64,000 bases of DNA from Oceanobacillus sojae (GTDB taxonomy: Bacteria; Bacillota; Bacilli; Bacillales; Amphibacillaceae). Each line of letters starts with the position of its first letter. Positions within the stretch are counted from its first letter, which is position 1. Under the pieces are notes generated by a model. It made no database searches. It was not told the DNA's origin and saw only the letters and a program-made list of their open reading frames with translations. Below, piece by piece: positions 1-9,237 of this stretch. A program made the translations under genes and the position numbers. The stretch lies in assembly GCF_900162665.1 (NCBI RefSeq), contig NZ_LT727811.1, positions 438,063 to 502,062 on the forward strand, read 5' to 3'.

Positions 1-100
1 AAAAACGTCAACGCACTTCCGCAGGATGCGGTGGCTTCTACGTTGCCCACATGACGTGGGCGGTCTTAGTAGAAGTTCCTCTTATCGCCGCGTCATTTTT
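1..100. repeat. GC-rich multi-hairpin element, cut by the window edge
   Basis: A GC-rich island in AT-rich DNA, just downstream of the last Tad gene. It folds into several inverted repeats. One is ccgca-gga-tgcgg at 19-31. An outer pair, cttctac (35-41) with gtagaag (69-75), encloses an inner pair, gcccac (45-50) with gtgggc (56-61). There is no T-run on the side needed for a classic terminator of the Tad operon. The compact nested structure suggests an interspersed palindromic repeat or a structured RNA end. The family is not identified, and the left part may lie outside the window. Confidence 0.5.
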
Positions 101-121
101 ATTGGACTTTTTGAATATCCT

Positions 122-2269
122 CTAATATGAATATACTTTTCGCCTGTCAAAAATATAGTAGTTGCCCTCTACATTGCCTGGCAAGACTTCAACTAATTGA
201 GGTATAAACCATAACTTTACCCTGCCTTGTACATTCCCTTCAATATAAGATGGGCTGTTATTTAAATGAACACCAGTTTCTTTCGTTATCACTGCCTGCA
301 GCCTTCTCGCTTTTTCGTTATTATATGTTTCATTCGTTGACTTCATAGCCATTATAATACGCAGGAACATCGGCATATTGATTGGAACACCTTTCCCGCC
401 AAACGTTTTAAATGGGTTCCATTGTAAAGTATATTTACCAGTAGTAAGAGTGTTCAAGTCTTGTAAAGTGGTTATAAGCGCGCCTGACAGTGCCTTAAAG
501 AATCCTAATGGTCCGGCAAATCCTCCCTGTAACCCTTGACCAATCAAATTTCCCACAAATAAGATCAACGCAATGTCCTTCATAAACATAAAATAATTCA
601 TTCCAGCTACATTATAGCCATAGGTGATGTATTGTGCTTTTTTGGTAGAAAATGCATAAGATTCCGCACTGGCTAACTCATAAGGTGCTTTAGATCCATA
701 GTTTGCCATAATATATTCATTAATATATAACTCGTTACGAACCGATGTCGGAAAACCTTGCATAAATTCGACAAATTCTTTAAATCGCTCGAATGCGTCT
801 TTGATAAATTGCAGGCGGCTGGATTCTCCATCATCTCCACCTTGACCTGTCACCCCATCATACTCTGCGATAATACTATCCAGTTCCGCATACAATTGAT
901 TATCACCTGATATTTGATTTTTAATATCATTGTATTTGTTCAATTCCGCCCATAAGCTGCCGAAGCTTTCATCTGCTTTTTCTTCTTCCGCCTTAATATC
1001 CACATTCTCTAATGCTTTTTTCACATTATCATATTTTTGCATTTGATCTTCTATTTTTTTTACTTGCCCGCTCTTCAGATTAGTTAATTTATTTTCTATC
1101 GACTGAATGATCGCATCGGCAAGCTCTTTGTTACCATCTTCTATCGCTACATAAAAAGCTAAAAATAATTGGCCTACACTGAAACTCCCCAAGTTTCCTT
1201 GCTCCGGACTGCCTTCTAAAGACTTGTCAAACCGGATATTTTCATAAATTTGATCCTCATTATCCAGAATAGCGGTAAAAAATTCATCGTTTAATGTAAA
1301 TTCCTCTAATTCCTCTAATGATTCACTATCTCCCATTAATTCATTAATCTGGTCATTATAATCTTTGGCTGAACCACTTGCGGGATTATTTGTATCTCGA
1401 TTAGAACCAACTAGATGCTCTGGTATGCCCGTATGGTATATTTCCATATCGATAACACTTTTATATGGTTTTTCTTTCACTCCATCTTCATAGCTTGTAA
1501 TTTCCTTTTCTTCATCAGAGGTCAGTTCTTCTCCATTGTCTTTCTTTTCCTTTAATTCTTGATATCTGTCAATATAGAAAACAAGCTGTTGAAACGTTTT
1601 GATACCTTCGGGGATGGTTTCCTCTTCTGAAGTTACTTTCTGGCCAATCACCTTAGCACCGATATCTTCTTTAATCAATTTATTATAAGGAGTTAATTGT
1701 TCAATAGCCTGATCAATTTCTGCATTTCGTTTTTTCATTAAATCCAGAATCTCTTCATAGTTTTCTATTAGTTCTTCTGCTTTTTCCACATCTTCTACCG
1801 AAATATCATTATTTGTCAGTAAATCAAATAAATCTGTACCCATTTGTACCGGTGCTTGATACTTCATGCTCTCTACAATCTGATGCCTAAAAACATTATA
1901 ATCAACCAGGTTTCTTGACGTATCAAAGCTGGCTGTTGCACTTGTAATCATTGGTCTTGATAAGTTCTGTGTACCACTTAGTTCAGAGGAAGAATAAAAC
2001 TGGTTATTCATATATGTAGTAAAGTCAGTTCCTGCATCCTCACCACCGTATGCAAACAAGCCAACACCTGCCAAGTCAGAACTAAAATGCGACATAGTAG
2101 AACGTAATGCAGTCTCCATTGCACTATCGATTTGACGTTCAGCACTGAGGATACGCAGTGTATCGATTAGTAGTGCGTTTAACATAAAGATAGGCAAGAT
2201 AATTATAATGGCATAAATCGAAACAGATCCATTATCCTTTAAAAACAACCGTTTTATTTTCTTTTTCAA
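122..2269 (-). CDS. TadG-like pilus-locus membrane protein (DUF5702 type)
   Basis: A large (about 715 aa) protein with one N-terminal membrane segment following a short basic stretch, as in TadE/TadG pseudopilin-like proteins. The long acidic, helix-rich middle (many Glu/Lys stretches) is probably extracytoplasmic, and two hydrophobic stretches lie near residues 570-620. It is the last gene of the Tad operon. A TTG start at 2269 is preferred because GGTGGTGA lies 5 nt upstream and the codon begins one base after the TAA of the preceding gene. A longer reading from 2314 would overlap that gene. The role in pilus assembly is inferred from position and N-terminus. The DUF5702 assignment is from memory of similar loci in Bacillaceae. 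Confidence 0.7.
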   Translation of the reverse strand: MKKKIKRLFLKDNGSVSIYAIIIILPIFMLNALLIDTLRILSAERQIDSAMETALRSTMSHFSSDLAGVGLFAYGGEDAGTDFTTYMNNQFYSSSELSGTQNLSRPMITSATASFDTSRNLVDYNVFRHQIVESMKYQAPVQMGTDLFDLLTNNDISVEDVEKAEELIENYEEILDLMKKRNAEIDQAIEQLTPYNKLIKEDIGAKVIGQKVTSEEETIPEGIKTFQQLVFYIDRYQELKEKKDNGEELTSDEEKEITSYEDGVKEKPYKSVIDMEIYHTGIPEHLVGSNRDTNNPASGSAKDYNDQINELMGDSESLEELEEFTLNDEFFTAILDNEDQIYENIRFDKSLEGSPEQGNLGSFSVGQLFLAFYVAIEDGNKELADAIIQSIENKLTNLKSGQVKKIEDQMQKYDNVKKALENVDIKAEEEKADESFGSLWAELNKYNDIKNQISGDNQLYAELDSIIAEYDGVTGQGGDDGESSRLQFIKDAFERFKEFVEFMQGFPTSVRNELYINEYIMANYGSKAPYELASAESYAFSTKKAQYITYGYNVAGMNYFMFMKDIALILFVGNLIGQGLQGGFAGPLGFFKALSGALITTLQDLNTLTTGKYTLQWNPFKTFGGKGVPINMPMFLRIIMAMKSTNETYNNEKARRLQAVITKETGVHLNNSPSYIEGNVQGRVKLWFIPQLVEVLPGNVEGNYYIFDRRKVYSY

Positions 2270-2270
2270 A

Positions 2271-2894
2271 TTATTCACCACCAAAGAACTTCTTAATGGA
2301 GTTAACTGCATCACCTACTGCCCCATCTTTGCCAAACTCACTCCATAAATACTTGGCAAAATTAGCTGTTCTAACCAATTCAGGAGTTTCAGTAACCACA
2401 TGACTGGATGTTGCCTGGACCTTGCTCCCGATCATATTCTTTAGAAAGGAAGGGATAAATAAGCTTGATTCAGCATTCACTTCTACCTCACTGTATATTA
2501 AAATATTGTTATAATTTACATTGAGGGTAATAGCACCGTTATATATGTCTGCTTTTCTTTTTTTGTCACCAGAAATATCCTCTTGAGTAAAACCACTTAA
2601 ATTAAAAAAACCAAAAATATCATTATCAGTAATTCTCCAATACAAACCATCACCATCTGATAAACCGGTGTATTCTTGTACAGCTATGTCACCAGTTTTA
2701 ATATCTTTTTTTGTACTGTTCCAGGTATAAGCAAGTTCATCGGATACTTTGTGCGCCATATAGCTTGCTGTTCCCATTTGAAAAATAATAATACAAAAGA
2801 ATACACCCACTAAGGTAAACATTAGAAGAGCAGGAAAAACCAAGGTAGATTCCAGCGTAAAGCTTCCACGATCCTCTTTTAAAAAGGACTTCAT
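2271..2894 (-). CDS. TadE-like pilus assembly protein
   Basis: About 207 aa. The N-terminus has the TadE pattern: a short charged leader (KEDRGSFTLE) followed by one hydrophobic segment (about residues 17-42), then an extracytoplasmic domain. The Gly-Ser-Phe-Thr-Leu-Glu motif resembles a prepilin-peptidase site with Glu at +5, so it may be processed as a minor pseudopilin. A good ribosome binding site (AAGGAG, about 9 nt before ATG) marks the start. It lies between the lipoprotein gene and the TadG-like gene, which begins one base after this stop, indicating translational coupling. Confidence 0.8.
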   Translation of the reverse strand: MKSFLKEDRGSFTLESTLVFPALLMFTLVGVFFCIIIFQMGTASYMAHKVSDELAYTWNSTKKDIKTGDIAVQEYTGLSDGDGLYWRITDNDIFGFFNLSGFTQEDISGDKKRKADIYNGAITLNVNYNNILIYSEVEVNAESSLFIPSFLKNMIGSKVQATSSHVVTETPELVRTANFAKYLWSEFGKDGAVGDAVNSIKKFFGGE

Positions 2895-2924
2895 ATTAGT
2901 TGCTCCTTCTTCTCATACTTTTGT

Positions 2925-3581
2925 TTACTGTACTTCATCTTCGCTAAATTCCCATTCAGCTCTCGTCTTAATTTGATCCCCGGCATGGCCGAAAGCAAGG
3001 TTGTATTGCTTTGCTTGATCTACATCAAATACAAACGTACTCTCAACGGAATCTCCAGGGGCTAATTCGCCCTCCACTAATGTTATTTCTGATGTGTTTT
3101 GCAAATAATCAGGACTGATAGCTGGTATATATTTATTAGAATCCAATTCACCAAGAGCAGGTGTAAAGATATCAGCAGCATCGAATGATTTTTCATCTAC
3201 ATTTTTTACAGTCACATCAGCTAAGACAAAAATATCTTCATATAAAGTAACATTTTCAAGCTCATCGTGATAACTCACTTCATTCACTGTCACTTCATAC
3301 TTATATTCCTCCGGTGAGCTTACAACGGTCGCCGTGTCGCCAATATTCAATCCCAACTGATGCTCGATATACGCATCATTATTTGATGATTCATCCTCTT
3401 CTTCTGTAGCGGCTTCATCATCTGATTCTGATTCAGTACCTTCCTCTGCGGTATCTGTTTCAGTTTGCTCTGTATCAGCTGGCTCTGACTCTTCAGCTTG
3501 TTCATTGTCATTGGAACAAGCTGCCAGCAGCAAAACCGCGATAAACATTAATAGAGTAGCTATTCGTTTATTTTTAATCAT
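2925..3581 (-). CDS. Lipoprotein with DUF4352-like domain in the Tad locus
   Basis: 218 aa with a lipoprotein signal peptide (LLLAACSN, lipid-modified Cys near residue 22). A low-complexity acidic spacer rich in Glu, Asp, Thr and Ser follows (about 25-70), then a beta-rich domain (about 75-215) resembling the telokin-like DUF4352 fold of Firmicutes lipoproteins. The ribosome binding site is GAGGAGGG. It sits between the Flp pilin and TadE-like genes in the same orientation, so it is probably co-expressed with the pilus. It might anchor or cap the pilus at the cell surface, but this is inference from position only. Confidence 0.7.
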   Translation of the reverse strand: MIKNKRIATLLMFIAVLLLAACSNDNEQAEESEPADTEQTETDTAEEGTESESDDEAATEEEDESSNNDAYIEHQLGLNIGDTATVVSSPEEYKYEVTVNEVSYHDELENVTLYEDIFVLADVTVKNVDEKSFDAADIFTPALGELDSNKYIPAISPDYLQNTSEITLVEGELAPGDSVESTFVFDVDQAKQYNLAFGHAGDQIKTRAEWEFSEDEVQ

Positions 3582-3813
3582 TATAGTTCGGCCCTCCTCA
3601 GAAATTCACATGTAGCTTATTCAGTCAAAATCAACTCTTTATTTATTACTACTTTTCATCCATACCAGTGATAAAGTAATCTGTCTCACCAATCTGAAGA
3701 ATAGATTTATAGATAAGTGTTCCTTATGGAGGACACACAGCCCGATTGGAAAAATTTGTTCAACCAAACTGCCTCCTCATCACACAAATTTAGAAAAGCT
3801 ATTCCCAGTTAAA

Positions 3814-3990
3814 TTAGTTCATAATCTCAGAATCAATATCATCAAATAACTTGGTTGCCCATTCCATAATTTTATCTTTAAACATAATTGCAATAACGAT
3901 AAGCACAGACAAAATTAATAAGATTTCGATAGTCTCTAACCCTTCCTCGTCATTCCAGAAATTCTTAAAAAATGTTTGTATGTTATTCAT
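3814..3990 (-). CDS. Flp-type major pilin (58 aa)
   Basis: A small gene of 58 codons. The product begins MNNIQTFFKNFWNDEEG and continues LETIEILLILSVLIVIAI. This is the class of Flp/type IVb prepilin: a short leader ending in Gly17, Glu at +5 of the mature protein (Glu22) and a roughly 20-residue hydrophobic helix, then a short amphipathic tail. The predicted mature pilin is about 41 residues. AAGGAGAG lies 7 nt upstream of ATG. It follows tadC by 24 bp, the usual position of the pilin gene in Gram-positive Tad loci. This should be the structural subunit of the pilus. Confidence 0.85.
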   Translation of the reverse strand: MNNIQTFFKNFWNDEEGLETIEILLILSVLIVIAIMFKDKIMEWATKLFDDIDSEIMN

Positions 3991-4014
3991 ACTAAATCTC
4001 TCCTTTTATTTTAA

Positions 4015-4881
4015 TTAAAATACTGCTATTGCAGGATATATAACAATCAGAAGAACTGCGGCAAATATAAAAATAATCGGAAACACCAGCTTAGATGATG
4101 CTTCCTCGCCTTTTATCCTTGTAACAGTTTTTCGTTTGTCCCATAGTGATACAGATAATTCCTTTAATGATTGCACCAGTAGTGCCCCGCCTTTGCGATA
4201 ATTCATCATCACCGTCGTCGTAAAAATTGACACTTCCTGAATACCACAGCGGTAATTGAGATCCTTCATGACCTCCTGGAAAGAGGTGTTTGCAGACATT
4301 TTATTTACAGCCTCATTCAGCTCAAAATATAATGGAGAATCATAAATCTGATTCTTCTTCTGATCGACACTTTTCTTCATAGCTCCCTGTACGGTTTCGC
4401 CAGCATTTACCAATAAGATGATTTTATTGACGAATTCCGGGAGTTCCATGATAATCGAATCCTTCCTTTGTTTCACTTTTTTATCCAAATCCTTCACTAG
4501 AAAGACGCTTACTACTATCATCAGGAGGAACCCATAGATCAGATTGCTATTTCCCTCGTCACTGACCTCTACTAAGACAAAGGTAAAAAAGAGCATCAGG
4601 TTAATTAAGGTAATCATTTTTGCTAAATAAATTTTCGTGAAATCCCCGGATAGTTTGCTCCCCCGCAGAATAATCATTTTCTGATGAATAGCAGTGATTA
4701 ATTTCGGCATCCGCTTATATAGATTCAAACGATCAATAATTCCAAAAGCAAATGGTGCCAAGACCGGTAAGGTAATTTCCTCTTTATATTGTTCAATAAA
4801 AGTGGCGTAGACCCTTTTGTTCCTTAATACACCAAATAGATTCACTGCCACAATGATGAGAATAATGATTTTCAATGTCAT
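4015..4881 (-). CDS. tadC: TadC, type II secretion F-family platform protein
   Basis: 288 aa with N-terminal, central and C-terminal hydrophobic segments and the T2SSF cytoplasmic domain (around residues 130-260, including the GETVQGAMKKS region and the MNYRKGGALLVQSL stretch typical of TadC). It forms the inner-membrane platform with TadB, on which the TadA ATPase acts. The ribosome binding site AAAGGAG precedes the ATG. It lies between tadB and the Flp pilin gene. TadC proteins are usually near 300 aa, so it appears complete. Confidence 0.88.
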   Translation of the reverse strand: MTLKIIILIIVAVNLFGVLRNKRVYATFIEQYKEEITLPVLAPFAFGIIDRLNLYKRMPKLITAIHQKMIILRGSKLSGDFTKIYLAKMITLINLMLFFTFVLVEVSDEGNSNLIYGFLLMIVVSVFLVKDLDKKVKQRKDSIIMELPEFVNKIILLVNAGETVQGAMKKSVDQKKNQIYDSPLYFELNEAVNKMSANTSFQEVMKDLNYRCGIQEVSIFTTTVMMNYRKGGALLVQSLKELSVSLWDKRKTVTRIKGEEASSKLVFPIIFIFAAVLLIVIYPAIAVF

Positions 4882-4911
4882 CTTTGCTGCTCCTTTCTTA
4901 GCTGCTTATCG

Positions 4912-5853
4912 CTAAACCTTGATATCCATGATTTTCTGGCTGATTAACAAACTGCAACCTACACAAATCAATACGACAGTCATAATAACAGGACCAGGTG
5001 TGCCGAATTCATATAAAGGAGCTACAAAATCTGGTGATGACATTTTCAAAAATAAGGTAATACCCAAGGGGGCGACTGCCATTATTTTTGATTCAAATTT
5101 CTTTTGGGATACCAAGACTTTGATGTCCTGCTGTATCTCAATTTTATCGGTAATAATATCAGCCGTTCGTTTAATAATCTCTACTAAATCTCCTCCTGTA
5201 CGTTTACAAGTGATAAATACATCAGAGAAATTCTTAATATCATCAATGTCTGAACGGTTGGCCAAATCTGCAATAGCTCGTTCGACAATCTCCCCGTTTT
5301 CTATTCTCCGATTAATTAACTGAAATTCCTTAATGATATAGGTATTCTCATCTGGATAAAGGAGTTTCAAATCCCTTAACACATCACGGAAGGCATTCTC
5401 AATCGATTGCCCTGCTGCTAAAGAGGAGGCAAGAGAAGAAATAGCTTCTTTAAATTGCAGGCTTAGCTCATCTTTACGTTTATTTCTTAAATCCTTTTTC
5501 TTAAATCTCGGATAGATTACTCCTAAACACGCAGCTATGAACGAAAGAATGAGATTATCATAGAAAAGATAAGAAATACCGAAAATCACGATACCTGCGA
5601 TAAGGGAATACTTTACTTTCTCTTGAAAGCTCATCTCATAAACAGCATAGTCAATTAGTGTCTCTCCGCCAATGTTTCGCTTCCGAATCGCTGCTATGCT
5701 CTTCTCCCTTATTTCTCCTTCTCTTTTCTCCAGTTCTCGTTCCAGCTGTCTGGTCTTTCTGCCTTTGATTACACGACGTCCCACTAATACACCTATCAAA
5801 ATAACAATTACAACAGAGCCAATTATTTGTTCAACATTCATCCTTTGACCCAC
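4912..5853 (-). CDS. tadB: TadB, type II secretion F-family platform protein
   Basis: 313 aa with an N-terminal membrane anchor, a basic stretch, a pair of hydrophobic segments near 85-115, the T2SSF domain (about 125-255, with SLASSLAAGQSIENAF and TCKRTGGDLVEII) and a C-terminal membrane segment. This is the TadB partner of TadC. The start is taken as GTG at 5853. An ATG four codons later (5841) is possible, but its AAAGG is directly adjacent to the codon. tadA ends 7 bp before it, consistent with one operon. Confidence 0.87.
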   Translation of the reverse strand: MGQRMNVEQIIGSVVIVILIGVLVGRRVIKGRKTRQLERELEKREGEIREKSIAAIRKRNIGGETLIDYAVYEMSFQEKVKYSLIAGIVIFGISYLFYDNLILSFIAACLGVIYPRFKKKDLRNKRKDELSLQFKEAISSLASSLAAGQSIENAFRDVLRDLKLLYPDENTYIIKEFQLINRRIENGEIVERAIADLANRSDIDDIKNFSDVFITCKRTGGDLVEIIKRTADIITDKIEIQQDIKVLVSQKKFESKIMAVAPLGITLFLKMSSPDFVAPLYEFGTPGPVIMTVVLICVGCSLLISQKIMDIKV

Positions 5854-5859
5854 TTTCCA

Positions 5860-7167
5860 TTACACTTTGGTAAACTGCTCCACCACATCATTCTTACCTG
5901 CTAACTTCAATTTGTTAATAGACTGCAAAGAATGCTCTGTCTTTTTAAGTTTACCGATAATTTTACCGCGGTAATCTTCGCCTTCCTCTTCAAACACGTA
6001 AAGGGGCGCAGTAATAATCTCGCCATTCTCCATCCCAAGCACTTCCGAGATTTCTACTACTCTTCTGGAATGATCGCGAAACCTTGTTAAGTGTACCATG
6101 ATATCAATCGCAGAACTGATTTGTTTACGAATCACATCAATCGGTAATTCAGCACCACTGAGCACCATTGTCTCCAGACGGCTTAACATATCATTAATTG
6201 AGTTCGCATGACCAGTGGATAAGGACCCATCGTGTCCAGTATTCATGGCCTGCAGCATATCTAGCGCCTCTGCTCCACGAACCTCTCCGACAATGATGCG
6301 TGATGGCCTCATCCGCAATGATGTTTTAATTAAGTCACGAATCGTCACTTCTCCTTTACCTTCCGTGTTTTTATTCCTTGTCTCTAAACTTACAATATTA
6401 GGAATATTAACTATTTGCAATTCAGCGGAGTCCTCGATAGAGATCAATCGCTCATCTTTCGGGATAAAATTCGATAACACGTTTAAGAAGGTTGTTTTTC
6501 CTGAACCAGTCCCTCCACCAATAAAAATATTGTACTTGGCTTCCACTAACTGTTGCAGAAAACGAGCAACCTCTTCATCAAGGGCATTGAATTGGATTAA
6601 GTCCTCAATCATCAATGGACGCTCTGGAAACTTACGGATTGTCATGGCTGGCCCTTTCAATGCAATCGGGGGCAAGACGACATTTACACGAGAGCCGTCC
6701 TCCAGTCTTGCATCCACAATAGGGCTTGACTCATTTACCACCCGGTTTACCTTCGATACAATAGTTTGAATCGTATCCTCCAGCTTCTGCTGGCTTTCAA
6801 ATTTAACATTTGCATTCGAAACCTGACCATCCCGCTCAATAAAAATTTCCTCATGATTATTGATCATAATCTCTGTAATCGTGGGATCATCCAGGATGGG
6901 CTGTAGCACGCCCAATCCACGAAAAGCATGATACATTCTATCGACAATGCGCTTAATCATTTGCGAAGTCATCTGATGTTCCTTTGCATATTCGATTACA
7001 GTATCTTCCACCATTTCCAGAAGTTCTTCATTTGTAGTGGAATGCATAAAGTCTAAAACCTCACGCAATTTTTCAATTAATAAAGCAGTTATCTCATCTT
7101 CTGTATGCATCGTTGTTTCTTCTATTAGCTGATTATTCTGCTGCTCTTGATTACTAGCCTTCAACAA
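5860..7167 (-). CDS. tadA: TadA/CpaF-family pilus assembly ATPase
   Basis: 435 aa secretion ATPase of the CpaF/TadA group. An N-terminal domain (about 1-170) precedes the ATPase core with Walker A GGGTGSGKTT at about 217-226, the SIEDSAELQI Asp box, a Walker B region IIVGEVRG and the conserved GHDGSLSTGHANS His box. It powers pilus extrusion through TadB/TadC. The start is TTG at 7167 with GGAGGTG 4 nt upstream; a second TTG follows immediately and would give better spacing. It overlaps the end of the TadZ-like gene by 14 bp, indicating coupling. Confidence 0.92.
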   Translation of the reverse strand: MLKASNQEQQNNQLIEETTMHTEDEITALLIEKLREVLDFMHSTTNEELLEMVEDTVIEYAKEHQMTSQMIKRIVDRMYHAFRGLGVLQPILDDPTITEIMINNHEEIFIERDGQVSNANVKFESQQKLEDTIQTIVSKVNRVVNESSPIVDARLEDGSRVNVVLPPIALKGPAMTIRKFPERPLMIEDLIQFNALDEEVARFLQQLVEAKYNIFIGGGTGSGKTTFLNVLSNFIPKDERLISIEDSAELQIVNIPNIVSLETRNKNTEGKGEVTIRDLIKTSLRMRPSRIIVGEVRGAEALDMLQAMNTGHDGSLSTGHANSINDMLSRLETMVLSGAELPIDVIRKQISSAIDIMVHLTRFRDHSRRVVEISEVLGMENGEIITAPLYVFEEEGEDYRGKIIGKLKKTEHSLQSINKLKLAGKNDVVEQFTKV

Positions 7168-8254
7168 GCGACACCTCCATATCGATGTCTATCTCCTCTG
7201 CAACGGATTGGAATAACTTCTCACCGATAATGGTATCTTCTAACATCTTGGTCTGTTCATTTTCCAGCAACCAGTGAGAATGAAACGGAATATGTATTTC
7301 AATACTGAAGTTATAGTTATTAAACCCTGCAAATGGACTTGTTCCGACTTTATTCAATACAAAATGAAGCTTATTGTTATCAATATGCTTCTCCAAGGTA
7401 CTTTGGTTCAGTTTATATTGCGATCTGGCAAAGCTATTCTGATCAGAGCTTAACAACCATACAATCTCATCACTAACCCGCATAGCAGCCTGGTTTCGCT
7501 CATGTAAAGAGACGTCCAGATCAACAATAATATAGTCATAACTTTGCGAATCTTTTAGAGCTTGAATCAGCAATTCCACTTCCTCACCCGTGATATGATC
7601 CATTTCCTCCGGTAAGACAGGCAAAGAAAAATAATCAATATTTGTTAAGCTATCGGTAGATTTTAAGGACTCAACTTTTGATACTAATTTATTAATATTA
7701 TTTTTCAAATAGTAGAATACTTCAACGGATGACTCCTTCTCTTCTTGAAAAAATAAATACGTGCTATGTATTTGTTCTAAATTAAGATAGAAGGTTCGTT
7801 TACCCTGCTGTGTCAAATATTTTGCCAAACAGAGAGAAGTTAATGTCTTGCCTGTTCCAGCACTCCCACTATAAAAGCTAATCACTTTCTCTTTCTGTTT
7901 CTTATTCATTAATGTACTAATCTTGCCATTTGCTTCGAAATATATCGCCAGCACTTGAGACAGTGATTCCTTTAATGGTTGATATTTAAAAATACTCGTC
8001 TCCTCCTGGATTGTCTCCTGACCATCCGATAGACGAATAACCATATCGAAATTGGCACCGTCCTCTTCTGTCACCTTCATATCCGTTAACAAGATATGTT
8101 GCTTTTGATTACGGATATGCTTATGAAACGCCTCAGAATCTGTGTATATCTTCGCCGAAAATCTCATCCCATTCTCAGGGTTTCTAATATAACTAGAAAA
8201 ATATTCCGCATAAGATTGATCGGAAGTATACAGTACGAGATTAATTTTATGCAT
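7154..8254 (-). CDS. TadZ/CpaE-like P-loop ATPase
   Basis: About 366 aa. The N-terminal part resembles an atypical receiver domain (about 1-110) and the C-terminal part is a MinD/ParA-like ATPase with P-loop GSAGTGKT (about residue 130) and a hydrophobic strand ending in Asp (YIIVDLD). TadZ/CpaE proteins place the Tad machine in the cell. It is the first gene of the operon. An ATG at 8254 is preferred over a GTG at 8263 because AAAGGTGA is then 5-6 nt upstream. No RcpC/CpaB-like secretin partner or prepilin peptidase gene is visible beside it. Confidence 0.8.
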   Translation of the reverse strand: MHKINLVLYTSDQSYAEYFSSYIRNPENGMRFSAKIYTDSEAFHKHIRNQKQHILLTDMKVTEEDGANFDMVIRLSDGQETIQEETSIFKYQPLKESLSQVLAIYFEANGKISTLMNKKQKEKVISFYSGSAGTGKTLTSLCLAKYLTQQGKRTFYLNLEQIHSTYLFFQEEKESSVEVFYYLKNNINKLVSKVESLKSTDSLTNIDYFSLPVLPEEMDHITGEEVELLIQALKDSQSYDYIIVDLDVSLHERNQAAMRVSDEIVWLLSSDQNSFARSQYKLNQSTLEKHIDNNKLHFVLNKVGTSPFAGFNNYNFSIEIHIPFHSHWLLENEQTKMLEDTIIGEKLFQSVAEEIDIDMEVSLVEG

Positions 8255-8784
8255 CTTGCTCACCTTTTCTTTCTTAGGGTCCTTAGTTTTTATAAGGATA
8301 CTAAATATATGAGATATTGTTAACCTTTTAAGAGAAAAACAGTTAATTTAACCTATTCTTGGAATATTAGCTTATATTAAATACAAGACATCCTACTTCT
8401 GTATTTCTCAACCACCTTTCATACGAGCATTATTAAAATTTGCAAAAAAGAATTAAATCAATTTTGAAGAAGTACAGATAGTGGTTTTGTTAAGAAGACG
8501 GCATGAAGTAAGGAAATGGAACACCTAAAAATAAGAATACATTGTCCAGAAATCCAGTAAAATAACAGGCTAGTAAAGCAAATTCTACTAAAATAAATTT
8601 ATCCTTTTTACTACTTTATCATGACTTTTATCGAAGAGTAGTATATATAGATATAGATGATGTAAAGTTAGAAGGGAAATTAACGCAGTTAATTAATACC
8701 TATAAAATGGAATTACATTCCATTAATTTCATATATTAGATTAAAACCACACTATAATTATTCACTTCTATCTTCCTAGACTCT
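8255..8784. other. Gene-poor stretch upstream of the Tad operon
   Basis: About 530 bases with no supportable gene on either strand. It is AT-rich and must contain the Tad operon promoter, but no single -35/-10 pair stands out. The far end borders the remains of an IS200-type element, so part of the stretch may be decayed mobile DNA. Confidence 0.4.
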
Positions 8785-8810
8785 AAACCATCAGCGTGAA
8801 CTGATGGTTT
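8785..8810. repeat. Perfect hairpin at the end of the IS200 remnant
   Basis: Arms aaaccatcag (8785-8794) and ctgatggttt (8801-8810) are perfect complements around a 6-base loop. It sits about 70 bp downstream of the stop of the decayed TnpA reading (minus strand). This position fits the right-end subterminal hairpin recognised by IS200/IS605 TnpA. Confidence 0.5.
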
Positions 8811-8879
8811 GTTCTACGGATGAAACGGCCTTGGCTTTAAAGACCTAGTGAAACGTTCTCCATTTTGCAACATATCTCT

Positions 8880-9090
8880 TCACGGATTCAAAAAGAATCT
8901 CTTATTTTTTTCTCCGCTGAATGGATCAAACTCTTCAAACAGGGTTAATTGATTTCCCATATAATCTTCTCTAAGCTGATCTCGAATATATTCTTGAATT
9001 TTCTTTTTATTTTAGCTCCCTATATACATAGTACCCGCGATATCAAAACTTTCGATGACCGTATTTATATTTTAGATTTGGCGTGCCCAT
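8880..9090 (-). pseudogene. Decayed IS200-type TnpA transposase, C-terminal remnant
   Basis: Read on the minus strand in shifting frames, this stretch gives fragments typical of the C-terminal third of IS200 TnpA: PNLKYKYGHRKF, then RGYYV, then KIQEYIRDQLREDYMGNQ and LFEEFDPFSGEKNK before a stop at 8880-8882. The Trp codon after HRKF has become TGA, and at least one frameshift and another stop follow. No N-terminal half with the HUH motif is visible. It is unlike the intact IS200 TnpA at 44.9 kb, so it comes from a separate, older insertion. Confidence 0.65.
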
Positions 9091-9177
9091 CTAAAAACAT
9101 ATGATCCAGACACTCATTTGCTTCATGAATTATACTTCTCAATAAATAATTTGCCTTCTATACTTTTAGGCAAAAAC

Positions 9178-9219
9178 GAAAAAAGCCAATTTCCACCGCA
9201 AATGCAGTAAAAACTGGCT
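9178..9219 (-). terminator. Intrinsic terminator of the amidohydrolase gene
   Basis: On the minus strand, arms agccagttt and aaattggct (plus-strand 9211-9219 and 9184-9192) flank an 18-base loop and are followed by a T-run (plus-strand A-run 9178-9183). It starts 18 bp after the stop of the M20 gene. Confidence 0.75.
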
Positions 9220-9237
9220 ATCCTCATATTTAATAAT

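Noticed and set aside
6215-6769. 184-codon open frame on the plus strand inside tadA
   Set aside because: Antisense to a clear CpaF-type ATPase with complete motifs; no start signal and no recognisable protein.
8255-8784. CRISPR array or small RNA in the gene-poor gap
   Set aside because: No repeat-spacer periodicity and no strong promoter-terminator pair.
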